Positions 8,662-16,749 of a stretch of 64,000 nt of DNA are shown here, one piece after another; position 1 is the first letter of the stretch, and each line of letters begins with the position of its first letter. Made by a program: the position numbers and the translations under genes. The notes under the pieces were generated by a model. It was not told the origin of the DNA. It saw only the letters and a program-made list of their open reading frames with translations, and did no database searches. The DNA comes from Victivallales bacterium (lineage in GTDB: Bacteria; Verrucomicrobiota; Lentisphaeria; Oligosphaerales; Oligosphaeraceae). The DNA lies in NCBI GenBank assembly GCA_017535315.1, contig JAFXUD010000054.1, positions 1 to 64,000 on the forward strand, read 5' to 3'.

Positions 8662-10629
8662 ATGGGGTTTATCAGCCAGGAAACAATCGACCAGGTTTAT
8701 GACAAAGCCGACATCGTGGAAGTCGTCAGCGGCTTCACGGAGGTCCATCGCCGCGGCAAGGAATACTGGTGCTGCTGCCCGTTCCACCACGAGAAAACCC
8801 CATCCTGCAAACTGAACCAGGAACGCCAGGGGTATTACTGCTTCGGCTGCAAAGAACACGGCAACATCATCACCTTTGTCAAGAAGATTGTCAACACAGA
8901 TTTTCCAGGGGCCATCCGCTGGTTGGCCGACAAATACAACATCCAGGTGATTGAAGAGCAGCACGGCAGGGATTCCGCGGAGGCGGAACGCCTCCGTAAG
9001 TTGTCCGAAAAGCGCAGAAGCCTTTTGAATGACATTGCCAACTGGTACCACTCCCAGCTCAACACCCAAGAAGCGGAAGCGGCGAGAAACTACCTTGCCA
9101 GCCGTGGCCTGGACGCCAACGCCATCGAACAGTTCAAGTTGGGCTATTCCCCCAATGGATGGGACAACGCCATCCGATGGGCGGCTGGCTTTGGCTATGA
9201 CATGGAGGACCTGAAGGCCACTGGCCTGGTATCCGAAAACGAGGAGAAGCAGCGCCTGTACGACCGTTTCCGCGGGCGGTTGATGTTCCCCATCTGGAAC
9301 GAACTTGGAAAAGTCGTCGGCTTCAGCGCGCGCATCCTGGAGCAGGATGCCAAAGCGGCAAAATACGTCAACAGCCCCGAAACAGAGTTTTTTCAAAAGG
9401 GCCAGCTCCTCTACGCACTTAATTTCGCGCGTCCAAACCTCAAGGAAATGGGTTACGCCCTGATTTGCGAAGGACAGCTGGACGTGATTTCATGCCATCG
9501 GGCAGGTCTGGTCAATGCCGTGGCAGCCCAGGGAACCGCCTTCACGGAGCAGCACGCCAAACTTCTGCATAAGTCCATTGACAAAGTCGTGCTTTCCTTT
9601 GATGCAGACACGGCAGGATACAAGGCGGCGGAGCGCACCATCACCATCCTTCATGCAGCCGAATTCAATGTCTCGGTCGTCACCTTGCCAGCAGGGGAGG
9701 ACCCCGACAGCATCTTTCGCAAGGGGGGGCCAGAAGCACTCCGCCAGGTGATGTCCGTCACGGAACCAGCCATCCCCTATCTGTTCCGCATCTCCTGCGA
9801 ACAAATTGATTTCAACTCCCCTGACGGGAAAAGCCAAATCGTTCACAGGGTGCTGGCAGCCGTGCAGGTCATAAAGGACGAAATCACGCGAACCGCACAT
9901 TGCCAATGGCTTGCCGAAAAGATGAATCTGCCTGAAAACCTGATTTTCAGCACGCTTCATGCGTTGATGAACAAAGCAGAAGAGCATAATGCCGTACCAG
10001 TCTGGCGACCGAGAACCAGAGAGTCCTCTTCCACTCCGCCTCCATTCCCATTTGCCCCAGGCATTCCGTCCGCCACATTGCAGAATCCAAATGCCGCGGG
10101 CTACACTCCTCCGCCATTTGTGCAGAACAACATGGCATTGCAGACTTGGAACGCCCTGTTTGACATTGTCCTCCACGACGAGCAGATGGCTCAGCGACTG
10201 GCACTCCAGCAGGACATTCTTGACGGTGTCCCCCAGAACGCCATTGGCATGGCCATCAACCAGGTCATCATCATGGTCATGCAGGAGGAATGGAACAAAT
10301 GCATCCAGGTGATTTCCGACATGGACATATTCAACGATCCCGACGTGGGACGCGCCATCATGGCGTCGCAATATGCCAATCTCGCAGCAGGACAACCGAC
10401 AAACGATTCCTCTTCTGCCGAAAACAACGCAGACAACAAGATGGAAACGGCATTCAACGACTGCATCTTCAAAATCAGACGACAGTTGATTGAGGAAAGC
10501 ATTGCACAAAAGCAAAGCCAAATGGCAACAGAGCCTGATGCGGAAAAACGCAGGGACCTGCAAGCAGAACTCGCCAGGCTGATTATGAAGAAAACACGTT
10601 TGAAAAACGAGCGAACAACCACGGGTTGA
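8662..10629 (+). CDS. dnaG: DNA primase DnaG
   Basis: 655 aa; makes RNA primers at the replication fork. The N-terminal CHC2 zinc finger reads CPFHHEKTPSC followed by YYCFGCKEHGNIITF (about residues 38-75). The catalytic core and TOPRIM domain follow, with ALICEGQLDVISCHRAG (about 268-284) and VLSFDADTAGYKAA (about 310-323) supplying the metal-binding acidic residues. The C-terminal region after 430 has a proline-rich linker and a helical segment in the position of the helicase-binding domain. GAGAGG precedes the ATG. The stop overlaps an alternative TTG start of the next gene. Confidence 0.95.
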   Translation: MGFISQETIDQVYDKADIVEVVSGFTEVHRRGKEYWCCCPFHHEKTPSCKLNQERQGYYCFGCKEHGNIITFVKKIVNTDFPGAIRWLADKYNIQVIEEQHGRDSAEAERLRKLSEKRRSLLNDIANWYHSQLNTQEAEAARNYLASRGLDANAIEQFKLGYSPNGWDNAIRWAAGFGYDMEDLKATGLVSENEEKQRLYDRFRGRLMFPIWNELGKVVGFSARILEQDAKAAKYVNSPETEFFQKGQLLYALNFARPNLKEMGYALICEGQLDVISCHRAGLVNAVAAQGTAFTEQHAKLLHKSIDKVVLSFDADTAGYKAAERTITILHAAEFNVSVVTLPAGEDPDSIFRKGGPEALRQVMSVTEPAIPYLFRISCEQIDFNSPDGKSQIVHRVLAAVQVIKDEITRTAHCQWLAEKMNLPENLIFSTLHALMNKAEEHNAVPVWRPRTRESSSTPPPFPFAPGIPSATLQNPNAAGYTPPPFVQNNMALQTWNALFDIVLHDEQMAQRLALQQDILDGVPQNAIGMAINQVIIMVMQEEWNKCIQVISDMDIFNDPDVGRAIMASQYANLAAGQPTNDSSSAENNADNKMETAFNDCIFKIRRQLIEESIAQKQSQMATEPDAEKRRDLQAELARLIMKKTRLKNERTTTG

Positions 10630-10637
10630 CTCGGCAT

Positions 10638-11378
10638 ATGGACAAAATCACCATCATCACCATTTGCCTGAACGCCGCTGAACGTCTGGAACGCTGCGTC
10701 CGTTCCGTTCTAGCGCAAACGCATCTGCCCGATGAGTACTTCTTTGTGGATGGCGGCTCCACTGACGGGACATTGCAGTTGCTTGACACGCTGTGCGGCG
10801 ACCTTCAAAAGGCTGGGGTTTCCACACAGGTGATTCATCAGGTGCGCCATCCAGGCGAAGCAGGCATTCCATCTGCCTGGAACCAGGGGCTTGCCCATGC
10901 GTCAGGCGACATCATCGCCCTCCTCAACAGCGATGACTTCTATGCACCGACTGCCCTGGAAACCGTCCTGGCAGGATTTGCCAAAGGATGCGACCTCTTT
11001 GTCGGCTCCATCAATCTTGTGGACGCCGCAGGAAGGAAAACAGGCGAGATACATCCCAAATGCCTTTTCTGGCAAGAAATCATGATGGCAATACCGCACC
11101 CAGCCTGTTTTGTCGCCAAAGAGACATACGACAAAGTCGGCCTCTATGATACATCCTACAGGATTTCCGCCGACTACGACTTCATTTGGCGGTGCAGAAA
11201 AGCGCAGATGCGTTTTCTCTATTCACAAGAGTTTCTCACCAGCATGGAAACTGGCGGTACCGCCAACTCCAGCCGCGCACTGGCGCGCAACGAAACCCGC
11301 GACATCGCCCTCAAATACTCCCGCATCCCGTTTCTGGCACGCCTCGCCTGGCTCCTCCGCAAGATTACGGGAAGATAA
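10638..11378 (+). CDS. Family 2 glycosyltransferase
   Basis: 246 aa, single GT-A domain. The N-terminus KITIITICLNAAERLERCVR is the nucleotide-sugar binding strand, VDGGSTDGT follows near residue 40, and LLNSDDFY near 100 is the metal-binding DxD-like motif; WNQGLAHASGDIIA is typical of the family. No membrane anchor is seen, so it acts at the cytoplasmic face, probably on a lipid-linked or polysaccharide substrate. ATG 10638 is preferred over TTG 10626, which overlaps the dnaG stop. Sugar specificity unknown. Confidence 0.85.
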   Translation: MDKITIITICLNAAERLERCVRSVLAQTHLPDEYFFVDGGSTDGTLQLLDTLCGDLQKAGVSTQVIHQVRHPGEAGIPSAWNQGLAHASGDIIALLNSDDFYAPTALETVLAGFAKGCDLFVGSINLVDAAGRKTGEIHPKCLFWQEIMMAIPHPACFVAKETYDKVGLYDTSYRISADYDFIWRCRKAQMRFLYSQEFLTSMETGGTANSSRALARNETRDIALKYSRIPFLARLAWLLRKITGR

Positions 11379-11423
11379 GCACGGCGTAGGGAGTGGCGAC
11401 AGTGGCCACGCCGTCGTGCTGCG
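11377..11423. repeat. Imperfect inverted repeat after the glycosyltransferase gene
   Basis: AGCACGGCG just past the stop codon pairs imperfectly with CGCCGTCGTGCT some 20 nt later, with GTGGC/GCCAC nearer the loop. No T-run follows on the plus strand, so calling it a terminator would be a guess. Confidence 0.45.
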
Positions 11424-11484
11424 CAACACCAGCGCAAATGCAATGCTACAACGACGACGTCTCGTAAAAACTCCTAACTAAAAA

Positions 11485-11571
11485 GGGACGGGAGCGACGG
11501 GAGGGACGAGAGCGACAGCAAAATGATGCTAGTTTTTTTGTCGCTCCCGTCCCTCCCGTCGCTCCCGTCCC
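11485..11571. repeat. Long hairpin, 33-nt arms with one mismatch
   Basis: The left arm at 11485-11517 (starting GGGACGGGAGCGACGGGAGG) is the reverse complement of the right arm at 11539-11571 except for one position that can form G-U. The loop is 21 nt and contains T7. Each arm is itself built of an 8-9 bp unit (GACGGGAG plus C or G) repeated three times. It lies between the plus-strand glycosyltransferase gene and the convergent hydF, where it could act as a bidirectional transcription barrier. Confidence 0.9.
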
Positions 11572-11643
11572 ATTAGGTGTTAACTCAGAAGTATTGACGG
11601 GACGTCATCATTACATCCACTGTCGCAATGCACAACCAGATGG

Positions 11644-12837
11644 TTATAGCGTGAGTGAGTGTTTCACGGGAGCGATGCAGCGTTCTAGGATGCCGTTCAA
11701 ATGGGCAATGGTGATGCCATAGTTGGTAAAGGGAATATTCTGGTCTTCGGCGCATTTTGCCCTATAGTGCATTTCCCGTTCCGTGAGCATGCAACCGCCA
11801 CAATGGACAACTACCGCAAAGCGGGACAAATCATCAGGGAAGCCTGTTCCGCTGGTGAATTCGAAGTGTATTTCCTTCCCGCAACGGCTGCGTATGAGTT
11901 TCGGAAGCTTTTCCGTGCCGATGTCGCCGCATTGTCGATGATGACTGCACCCTTCTGAAATCAGCACGGTATCCCCGTCCTTCAAGGCATCCAGCGCATG
12001 GACGCCCTTGACGGCCCCAGAAAGATAGCCTTTGTAGCGCGAAAACAGAATCGAGAACGAAGTCAGCAAAATATCCTGCGGGACAATCTTCGCGACCTTT
12101 GCAAAGACCTGGCTGTCCGTCACGACGAGCCTTGGCGAAGCAGGAAGTTTGCCCAATGCCGCCGCCAGTTCCGTCTCCTTGACGACAAGCCCCATGGCGT
12201 TGCTGTCGAGGATGTCGCGCAGCGTCTGCACCTGCGGCAAAATCAGTCGTCCTTTTGGAGCGGCGGCGTCAATCGGCGTCACCAAAACAACCAGGTCGCC
12301 AGGGGAAAGCAGGTCACCGATGAGCCGTCTGCCGCTGTCTCCAGAAGGCACAGCCTTTGCAATCGCCTCTTTCAGTTCGCGGATACCCTGCCCAGTCTTG
12401 GCACTCACATAGACAACAGTGTTTCCCTGCAATAAAAGCTCCGCCTGCGATAAGTCCGACTTGTTGACGGCGACCACGCAGGGAATCTGCTTTTTCTGGA
12501 TAAGCGCGAGAATGGCGGAGTCTTCTGGCGTTAAGCCCACCGTGCCGTCAAGCACCAGCACGGCAATGTCGGTGCGATTCAGCGTCTGACGCGCGCGGTT
12601 CACGCGGAGGCTACCCAAAGCAGTGTCATCGTCAAGCCCAGGCGTGTCCATCATCACGACAGGCCCCAGGGGCAGCAGTTCCATGGATTTCTGCACGGGG
12701 TCTGTCGTCGTGCCGCGCATGGGCGACACGACAGACATCTCCTGCGCAGTCACCGCGTTCATCAAACTTGACTTTCCCACGTTGCTTCGACCGAAAAAGC
12801 CGATGTGGACACGCTCCGATGATGATGTTTCGTTCAT
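11644..12837 (-). CDS. hydF: [FeFe]-hydrogenase maturation GTPase HydF
   Basis: 397 aa. HydF is the scaffold on which the 2Fe subcluster of the H-cluster is assembled before transfer to the hydrogenase. The N-terminal Era-like GTPase shows GRSNVGKSSLMNA (P-loop), RGTTTDPV (switch), DTPGLDDD and VNKSD. The C-terminal cluster-binding domain has EGCSHHRQ (C-x-H-H type), then VVHCGGCML with the CxxC ligands. ATG 12837 is chosen over the longer frame because it begins MNETSSSERVHIGFFGRSNV, as in HydF, and lies 4 nt after the hydG stop. The maturation genes form one minus-strand operon. Confidence 0.93.
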   Translation of the reverse strand: MNETSSSERVHIGFFGRSNVGKSSLMNAVTAQEMSVVSPMRGTTTDPVQKSMELLPLGPVVMMDTPGLDDDTALGSLRVNRARQTLNRTDIAVLVLDGTVGLTPEDSAILALIQKKQIPCVVAVNKSDLSQAELLLQGNTVVYVSAKTGQGIRELKEAIAKAVPSGDSGRRLIGDLLSPGDLVVLVTPIDAAAPKGRLILPQVQTLRDILDSNAMGLVVKETELAAALGKLPASPRLVVTDSQVFAKVAKIVPQDILLTSFSILFSRYKGYLSGAVKGVHALDALKDGDTVLISEGCSHHRQCGDIGTEKLPKLIRSRCGKEIHFEFTSGTGFPDDLSRFAVVVHCGGCMLTEREMHYRAKCAEDQNIPFTNYGITIAHLNGILERCIAPVKHSLTL

Positions 12838-12841
12838 AGAA

Positions 12842-14263
12842 TCAGAACCTGAAGTCGCGCTGGCCGTTCTCGATTTCGGCCAGATGGCGTTTGGTGATTT
12901 CACGGATGTTGTCGGTCGAGATATTCGCCAATTCTTTCTCAATCAACTTCTCCCCGATAGCGCGTGTCTCGGGCGTCGCATAGTCCATCAGGTACTCTTT
13001 CAGGGTCATCAGGGCGTTCGGATGGCAGCAGTCTTGAATCTTGCCAGCCTTGCAGAGGGCCATGAAGCGGTCGCCTGTGCGGCCAGCGCGATAGCAGGCG
13101 GTGCAGAAGCTGGGGATATAGCCCATCTCCATGAGCCAGCGCGCCACTTCGTCCAGTGTGCGGCGGTCATTGACGTCGAACTGCGCGGATTCCTCCGCCT
13201 CAGGCGTATTGTCCGCATAGCCACCCACACTGGTCTTGGAGGCGCCGCTGATTTGGGAGATGCCCAAGTGAAGCACCCGCTGACGCGTCTCCTTGCTTTC
13301 ACGCGTGGAGACAATCATGCCCGTGTAGGGAACAGCAATGCGGATGCAGGCGACGATTTTGCAGAACTGGTCGTCGCTGATGCCGTTCTTGAAGGTACTG
13401 GGGTCAATGTCGTCTGCCGCACGGATTCTAGGCACGGAAATCGTGTGGGGGCCGACGCCGAATGCGGCCTCCAGATGCTCGGCGTGCATCAGGAGCGCGG
13501 AAAACTCATAGCGATAGCGTTCAAGGCCGAAGAGAACGCCAAGGCCGACATCATCAATGCCGCCTTCCATTGCCCTGTCCATCGCCTCCGTGTGATAGCA
13601 GTAGTCGTGCTTGGGGCCCGTGGGATGGAGGTACTCGTAGCTCTCCTTGTGATAGGTCTCCTGGAAGAGGATGTAGGTACCGATGCCCGCATCCTTCAGC
13701 TTGCGGTAGTTCTCCACCGTCGTGGCAGCGATGTTCACATTGACGCGTCGGATGGCACCGTTTTTGTGCTTGATGCTGTAGATGGTCTTGATAGAATCCA
13801 GAATGTATTCGATGGGGTTCTCTACGGGATGCTCGCCGCATTCGATGGCCAGCCGCTTGTGTCCCATGTCCTGCAGAGCAATCACTTCGCGGCGGATTTC
13901 ATCCTGCGTCAGCTTTTTGCGCGGGATGTGCTTGTTCTTCAGGTGATAGGGGCAGTAGAGGCAGCCGTTGATGCAGTAGTTCGAGAGGTAAAGCGGTGCA
14001 AAGAAGACGATGCGGTTGCCATAAAAATCCTTCTTAATCTGCTCGGCCAAGGCGTAAATCTCTTTATTCTTCTCTTCGATGTCGCAATCAAGAAGCACCG
14101 CCGCCTCGCGGTGGCTCAGACCCTTGCGCAACTTCGCCTTCGCGATGATCTGGTCGATCAATTCAACATTGTGCTTGTTCTTCTCCGCGTACTCCAAAGA
14201 GGCCAGCACCTCTTCGTGGTTGATGAATTCATCTGCCTTGTGGGATTTTGGGTCGTAGATCAT
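12842..14263 (-). CDS. hydG: [FeFe]-hydrogenase H-cluster radical SAM maturase HydG
   Basis: 473 aa, full length. HydG cleaves tyrosine to supply the CO and CN ligands of the H-cluster. The radical-SAM cluster motif is CINGCLYC (CX3CX2C, about residues 95-102). The family-specific C-terminal auxiliary-cluster motif is present as CTACYRAGRTGDRFMALC followed by CC near 395-420, which separates HydG from ThiH. It lies downstream of hydE across an AATTAGC repeat tract and 4 nt upstream of hydF. AGAAG precedes the ATG. Confidence 0.95.
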   Translation of the reverse strand: MIYDPKSHKADEFINHEEVLASLEYAEKNKHNVELIDQIIAKAKLRKGLSHREAAVLLDCDIEEKNKEIYALAEQIKKDFYGNRIVFFAPLYLSNYCINGCLYCPYHLKNKHIPRKKLTQDEIRREVIALQDMGHKRLAIECGEHPVENPIEYILDSIKTIYSIKHKNGAIRRVNVNIAATTVENYRKLKDAGIGTYILFQETYHKESYEYLHPTGPKHDYCYHTEAMDRAMEGGIDDVGLGVLFGLERYRYEFSALLMHAEHLEAAFGVGPHTISVPRIRAADDIDPSTFKNGISDDQFCKIVACIRIAVPYTGMIVSTRESKETRQRVLHLGISQISGASKTSVGGYADNTPEAEESAQFDVNDRRTLDEVARWLMEMGYIPSFCTACYRAGRTGDRFMALCKAGKIQDCCHPNALMTLKEYLMDYATPETRAIGEKLIEKELANISTDNIREITKRHLAEIENGQRDFRF

Positions 14264-14283
14264 GATCTTCTCGTTTTAAAGTG

Positions 14284-14372
14284 GTTAGTGGTTATTGGTA
14301 AACAATTAGCAATTAGCAATTAGAAATTAGCAATTAGCTATTAGCTATTAGAAATTGCTAATTGCTAATTAG
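14284..14372. repeat. AATTAGC heptamer repeats, direct then inverted
   Basis: Between hydE and hydG lie several tandem AATTAGC units (14304-14340), degenerate TTAGCTA units, and inverted copies GCTAATT (14356-14371), so the tract can fold into an AT hairpin. The hydE stop codon lies inside the inverted copies, so the last residues of HydE (LISN) are encoded by the repeat. A similar tract is at 61864-61970. Confidence 0.85.
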
Positions 14373-15422
14373 TGGGTTTGGAGCGTCGCCCCTGCCAATA
14401 ACGATGTGACAGTGGATGGTCTCCAGCTCCCGTGAGAGAATAGCCAACCCCTCCGCCGCCTCCGCGCCGCTATTTGCCTTGTTGTCGTAGAGCGAATAGT
14501 GGTTACGCTGGCTGACTGGCGAAAGGTTGGGCATGATGACATTCGCACCTGCAAGAATGCCCATCAGACGGCCTTTGGGATGAAGGGTCGCCAGAGCCGT
14601 CGTCGCGGGCAACAAAACTTTGGGAAGCGTCAAACGCACCAGTGAAAGCAGCAGCAGAGTCGTCTCCACGCTACCAGGTGGCTGTTTTGCAAACGGGGTG
14701 GAATGATGAGGAATGAAAGGACCAAGCCCCACCATCTGCGGTCTGAATTCCTGGATAAACGAGAGATCTGCCGCCAGGCACTCCGCCGTCTGGTAGGGGG
14801 AGCCCACCATCATGCCGCAGCCCACCTGGTAGCCCAAAGCCTTCAGATTGCGCAGGCACTCCAGACGCGTCGCAAGCTGCTGGACAGGCGGGTGCAGTTT
14901 TGCGTAATGCCATTCTGCCGCCGTCTCGTGGCGAAGTAGATAGCGGTCTGCTCCTGCCTCGCGCAGACGGCGGTAGCTCCCATACGAGCGTTCCCCCAGG
15001 GAAAGCGTCACGGCGACATCAGGATGGCGCAGTTTTATGGAGGTAACAATCTCGCACATTTTACCATCGGTAAAGAAAACATCTTCGCCGCCTTGAAGGA
15101 CAAGTGTGCGGAAGCCAGCGGCATACCCCTGCTCTAGGCACTCCATTATCTGCGACAACGTAAGGCGGTAGCGGACAGCGTCCTGGTTGCTCCGCCGTAT
15201 GCCGCAATAGAAGCAGTCGTTCTTGCAGAAGTTTGTGAACTCCACCAGGCCGCGGATGAAGATGCCATCACCATACTGCGCAATACGCATGCGGTTCGCA
15301 AGGTCTCTTGCCAGCTCGCGGTCCTGGTCGTTGGCCTCGTTCAGAATGTGGAGATACTCCGCCGTGGAGAGGCGTTTCCCCTGCGCCAACGCCTGGATAA
15401 GTTCTCGTGCGTTTTCACCCAT
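14358..15422 (-). CDS. hydE: [FeFe]-hydrogenase H-cluster radical SAM maturase HydE
   Basis: 354 aa. HydE is a radical-SAM enzyme needed for H-cluster assembly, acting with HydG and HydF. The cluster motif CKNDCFYCGIR (CX3CX2C) is near residue 66. LVLQGGEDVFFTD and LSLGERSYGSYRRLREAGAD are typical of HydE within the BioB-like branch, and YLLRHETA matches the substrate-pocket region. The start overlaps the 3' end of the regulator gene by 8 nt (ATGGGTGA), so the two are translationally coupled. The C-terminal residues run into the AATTAGC repeat. Confidence 0.95.
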   Translation of the reverse strand: MGENARELIQALAQGKRLSTAEYLHILNEANDQDRELARDLANRMRIAQYGDGIFIRGLVEFTNFCKNDCFYCGIRRSNQDAVRYRLTLSQIMECLEQGYAAGFRTLVLQGGEDVFFTDGKMCEIVTSIKLRHPDVAVTLSLGERSYGSYRRLREAGADRYLLRHETAAEWHYAKLHPPVQQLATRLECLRNLKALGYQVGCGMMVGSPYQTAECLAADLSFIQEFRPQMVGLGPFIPHHSTPFAKQPPGSVETTLLLLSLVRLTLPKVLLPATTALATLHPKGRLMGILAGANVIMPNLSPVSQRNHYSLYDNKANSGAEAAEGLAILSRELETIHCHIVIGRGDAPNPLISN

Positions 15423-15666
15423 TGAGCTTGGCCATCAGCACCTGGGAGGTCACGCCATTCAGCATACCAATCTTGCCTGAAAGCGAACTGATGGTGTCCG
15501 ACGGAGCGTCCATGGTGACACTGATGACAGCGATATCCCTTGCCCGATAGGGTATTCCCATGCGGCCAATGATGTACTGGCGGTACTCGTGCAGAATCCT
15601 GTTCAAGGGTTCCACGGATTCGACATTCTCGACGATAATGCCAATCAGTGCAAGGCGGTTTTCCAT
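15415..15666 (-). CDS. TM1266-type iron-only hydrogenase system regulator
   Basis: 83 aa. Sequence MENRLALIGIIVENVESVEP...YIIGRMGIPYRARDIAVISV...ISSLSGKIGMLNGV matches the ACT-like small proteins annotated as putative iron-only hydrogenase system regulators, which lie beside hydEFG in many anaerobes; their ligand is unknown. ATG 15666 is chosen because AGGAG lies 9 nt upstream; a longer in-frame start would run into the terminator hairpin. It overlaps hydE by 8 nt and is the first gene of the maturation operon. Confidence 0.85.
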   Translation of the reverse strand: MENRLALIGIIVENVESVEPLNRILHEYRQYIIGRMGIPYRARDIAVISVTMDAPSDTISSLSGKIGMLNGVTSQVLMAKLNG

Positions 15667-15712
15667 TGTGATGTTTCTCCTATGGATTATACTATCCCCT
15701 GCCTTATGCATG

Positions 15713-15740
15713 AAAAAAGGCACGGTCAGAAGGCCGTGCC
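15713..15740 (-). terminator. Intrinsic terminator in the leader of the hydrogenase maturation operon
   Basis: On the minus strand GGCACGG (15734-15740), loop CCTTCTGA, CCGTGCC (15719-15725) and TTTTTT (15713-15718) form a canonical terminator. It ends 46 nt before the regulator start, so it either attenuates the operon or ends a separate small RNA or the upstream pheC-like transcript. Confidence 0.75.
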
Positions 15741-15860
15741 ATCAAATGCGATATGGAAGCGACACAAGGCCACTTCTCTATTAGCATCAATACCATACGC
15801 CTTCTTCCGCAACACAGGGCTTTGGAGTCAGAAACGAGAGATTTTGATTATATAAGCTAG
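15741..15860 (-). ncRNA. Candidate leader RNA or small RNA upstream of the hydrogenase operon
   Basis: About 120 nt from the predicted start near 15860 to the terminator contain no credible ORF. GAAGGC (minus strand, 15799-15804) could pair with GCCTTC within the terminator (15729-15734) as an anti-terminator. I recognise no known riboswitch or 6S fold, so this is a candidate only. Confidence 0.4.
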
Positions 15861-15867
15861 AATATAT

Positions 15868-15896
15868 AATATAAATCATCCAGCCATGTTGTGCAA
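15868..15896 (-). promoter_or_regulatory. Sigma-70-like promoter for the hydrogenase leader or operon
   Basis: Minus-strand TTGCAC (15891-15896), a 17-bp spacer and TATATT (15868-15873) sit about 30-60 nt past the 3' end of the pheC-like gene. The predicted start is near 15860. The hexamers match those upstream of the helicase, secG and LOG-family genes in this window. Confidence 0.55.
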
Positions 15897-15927
15897 GGAA
15901 ACCAATCCAAATCAACTGTTTTTTCCT

Positions 15928-16743
15928 TCACTTGGAATTCTGCCGATGGAAGATGGCGTTGCGCAGTTCATCCAGGCGTCCAATTTCGCGTTCCATCTCA
16001 AGGAAACGGTTGAAGGCATCAAGCAGGGTCTCGCTGCCAGGAGGCATAAGGGCACCGAGTTGGCCACGCGTGAAAGGAGTCTCCAACATAGGAGCGGCCA
16101 GCCTGGAATCCCTGCTTGAATAGTATTCTGCCTCCATAACCTCCGTAATCATCACATCCGCCTTGCCTTCGGCAATCAGGCCAGGAATCTCCTCATTGAT
16201 AGGGTGGATAATCAGCGTGGCTTTCGGCAAATGCGCCCGTGCAAACTTCTCATTGAGCCCGCCTGGGTTCTCCATGAGACGCACTTCGGGGCGGTTAATG
16301 TCATCTAGACTGGTATATTTGGAAAAGTCATCACTACGGCAAAGGATGGTCTTCCCGTTTTCAAGATAGCCATCGGACATAAGCGCCTGCTGTTTTCTGG
16401 CATCGGTGATGGTGATGCCGCAGAGCGCAAGGTCAAATTTCCCCGCCAGCGTATCCGCCATCAAGGTCGGCCAGCTGGTCGGTACATAGACGATTCTGAC
16501 GCCGAGGCAAGAGGCAAAATCCTCCGCCAGCATTGTGTCGAATCCTGTGTATCTCTTGGTTTCAGGATTGAGAAAGGACATAGGCTGGTAATCCCCCGTT
16601 GCACCGACTAAAACCACACCTCGTTGTTTGACTGCCTGTAATTTGTCCCCTGAAGGAAGCGTGTGGCAGGCGCAAAGGAAAAGCACCAGGATAAACGATG
16701 CGCAAAATGAAAAAATCCATCTAGTTTTTCGATGCATTGTCAT
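15928..16743 (-). CDS. PheC-like periplasmic lipoprotein (cyclohexadienyl dehydratase / SBP_bac_3 fold)
   Basis: 271 aa. A lipoprotein signal (FILVLFLCAC, lipid Cys near residue 26) precedes a type-3 solute-binding fold. Internal motifs match PheC-type cyclohexadienyl dehydratases better than ordinary amino-acid-binding proteins: GDYQPMSF, YTGFDTMLAEDFA, VPTSWPTLMADTLAGKFDLA, NPGGLNEKFAR and ADVMITEVMEA. Such enzymes convert prephenate or arogenate to phenylpyruvate or phenylalanine. Without transporter genes nearby, either catalysis or ligand sensing is possible. It begins 6 nt after the phosphodiesterase-like gene. AAGGA precedes two ATGs (16743 and 16737); either may be used. Confidence 0.75.
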   Translation of the reverse strand: MTMHRKTRWIFSFCASFILVLFLCACHTLPSGDKLQAVKQRGVVLVGATGDYQPMSFLNPETKRYTGFDTMLAEDFASCLGVRIVYVPTSWPTLMADTLAGKFDLALCGITITDARKQQALMSDGYLENGKTILCRSDDFSKYTSLDDINRPEVRLMENPGGLNEKFARAHLPKATLIIHPINEEIPGLIAEGKADVMITEVMEAEYYSSRDSRLAAPMLETPFTRGQLGALMPPGSETLLDAFNRFLEMEREIGRLDELRNAIFHRQNSK

Positions 16744-16749
16744 GTTTCC

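Noticed and set aside
12838-12942. Longer start for HydF
   Set aside because: It overlaps the 3' end of hydG and encodes 35 residues with no match to HydF; ATG 12837 gives the family's usual start.
15741-15860. Leader as 6S RNA or a SAM riboswitch
   Set aside because: No closing stem with a central bubble as in 6S RNA, and none of the conserved SAM-riboswitch motifs is visible; kept as an unassigned candidate RNA.
15928-16743. Amino-acid ABC transporter binding protein
   Set aside because: No permease or ATPase gene is adjacent and the internal motifs fit PheC-type dehydratases better, although ligand binding without catalysis remains possible.
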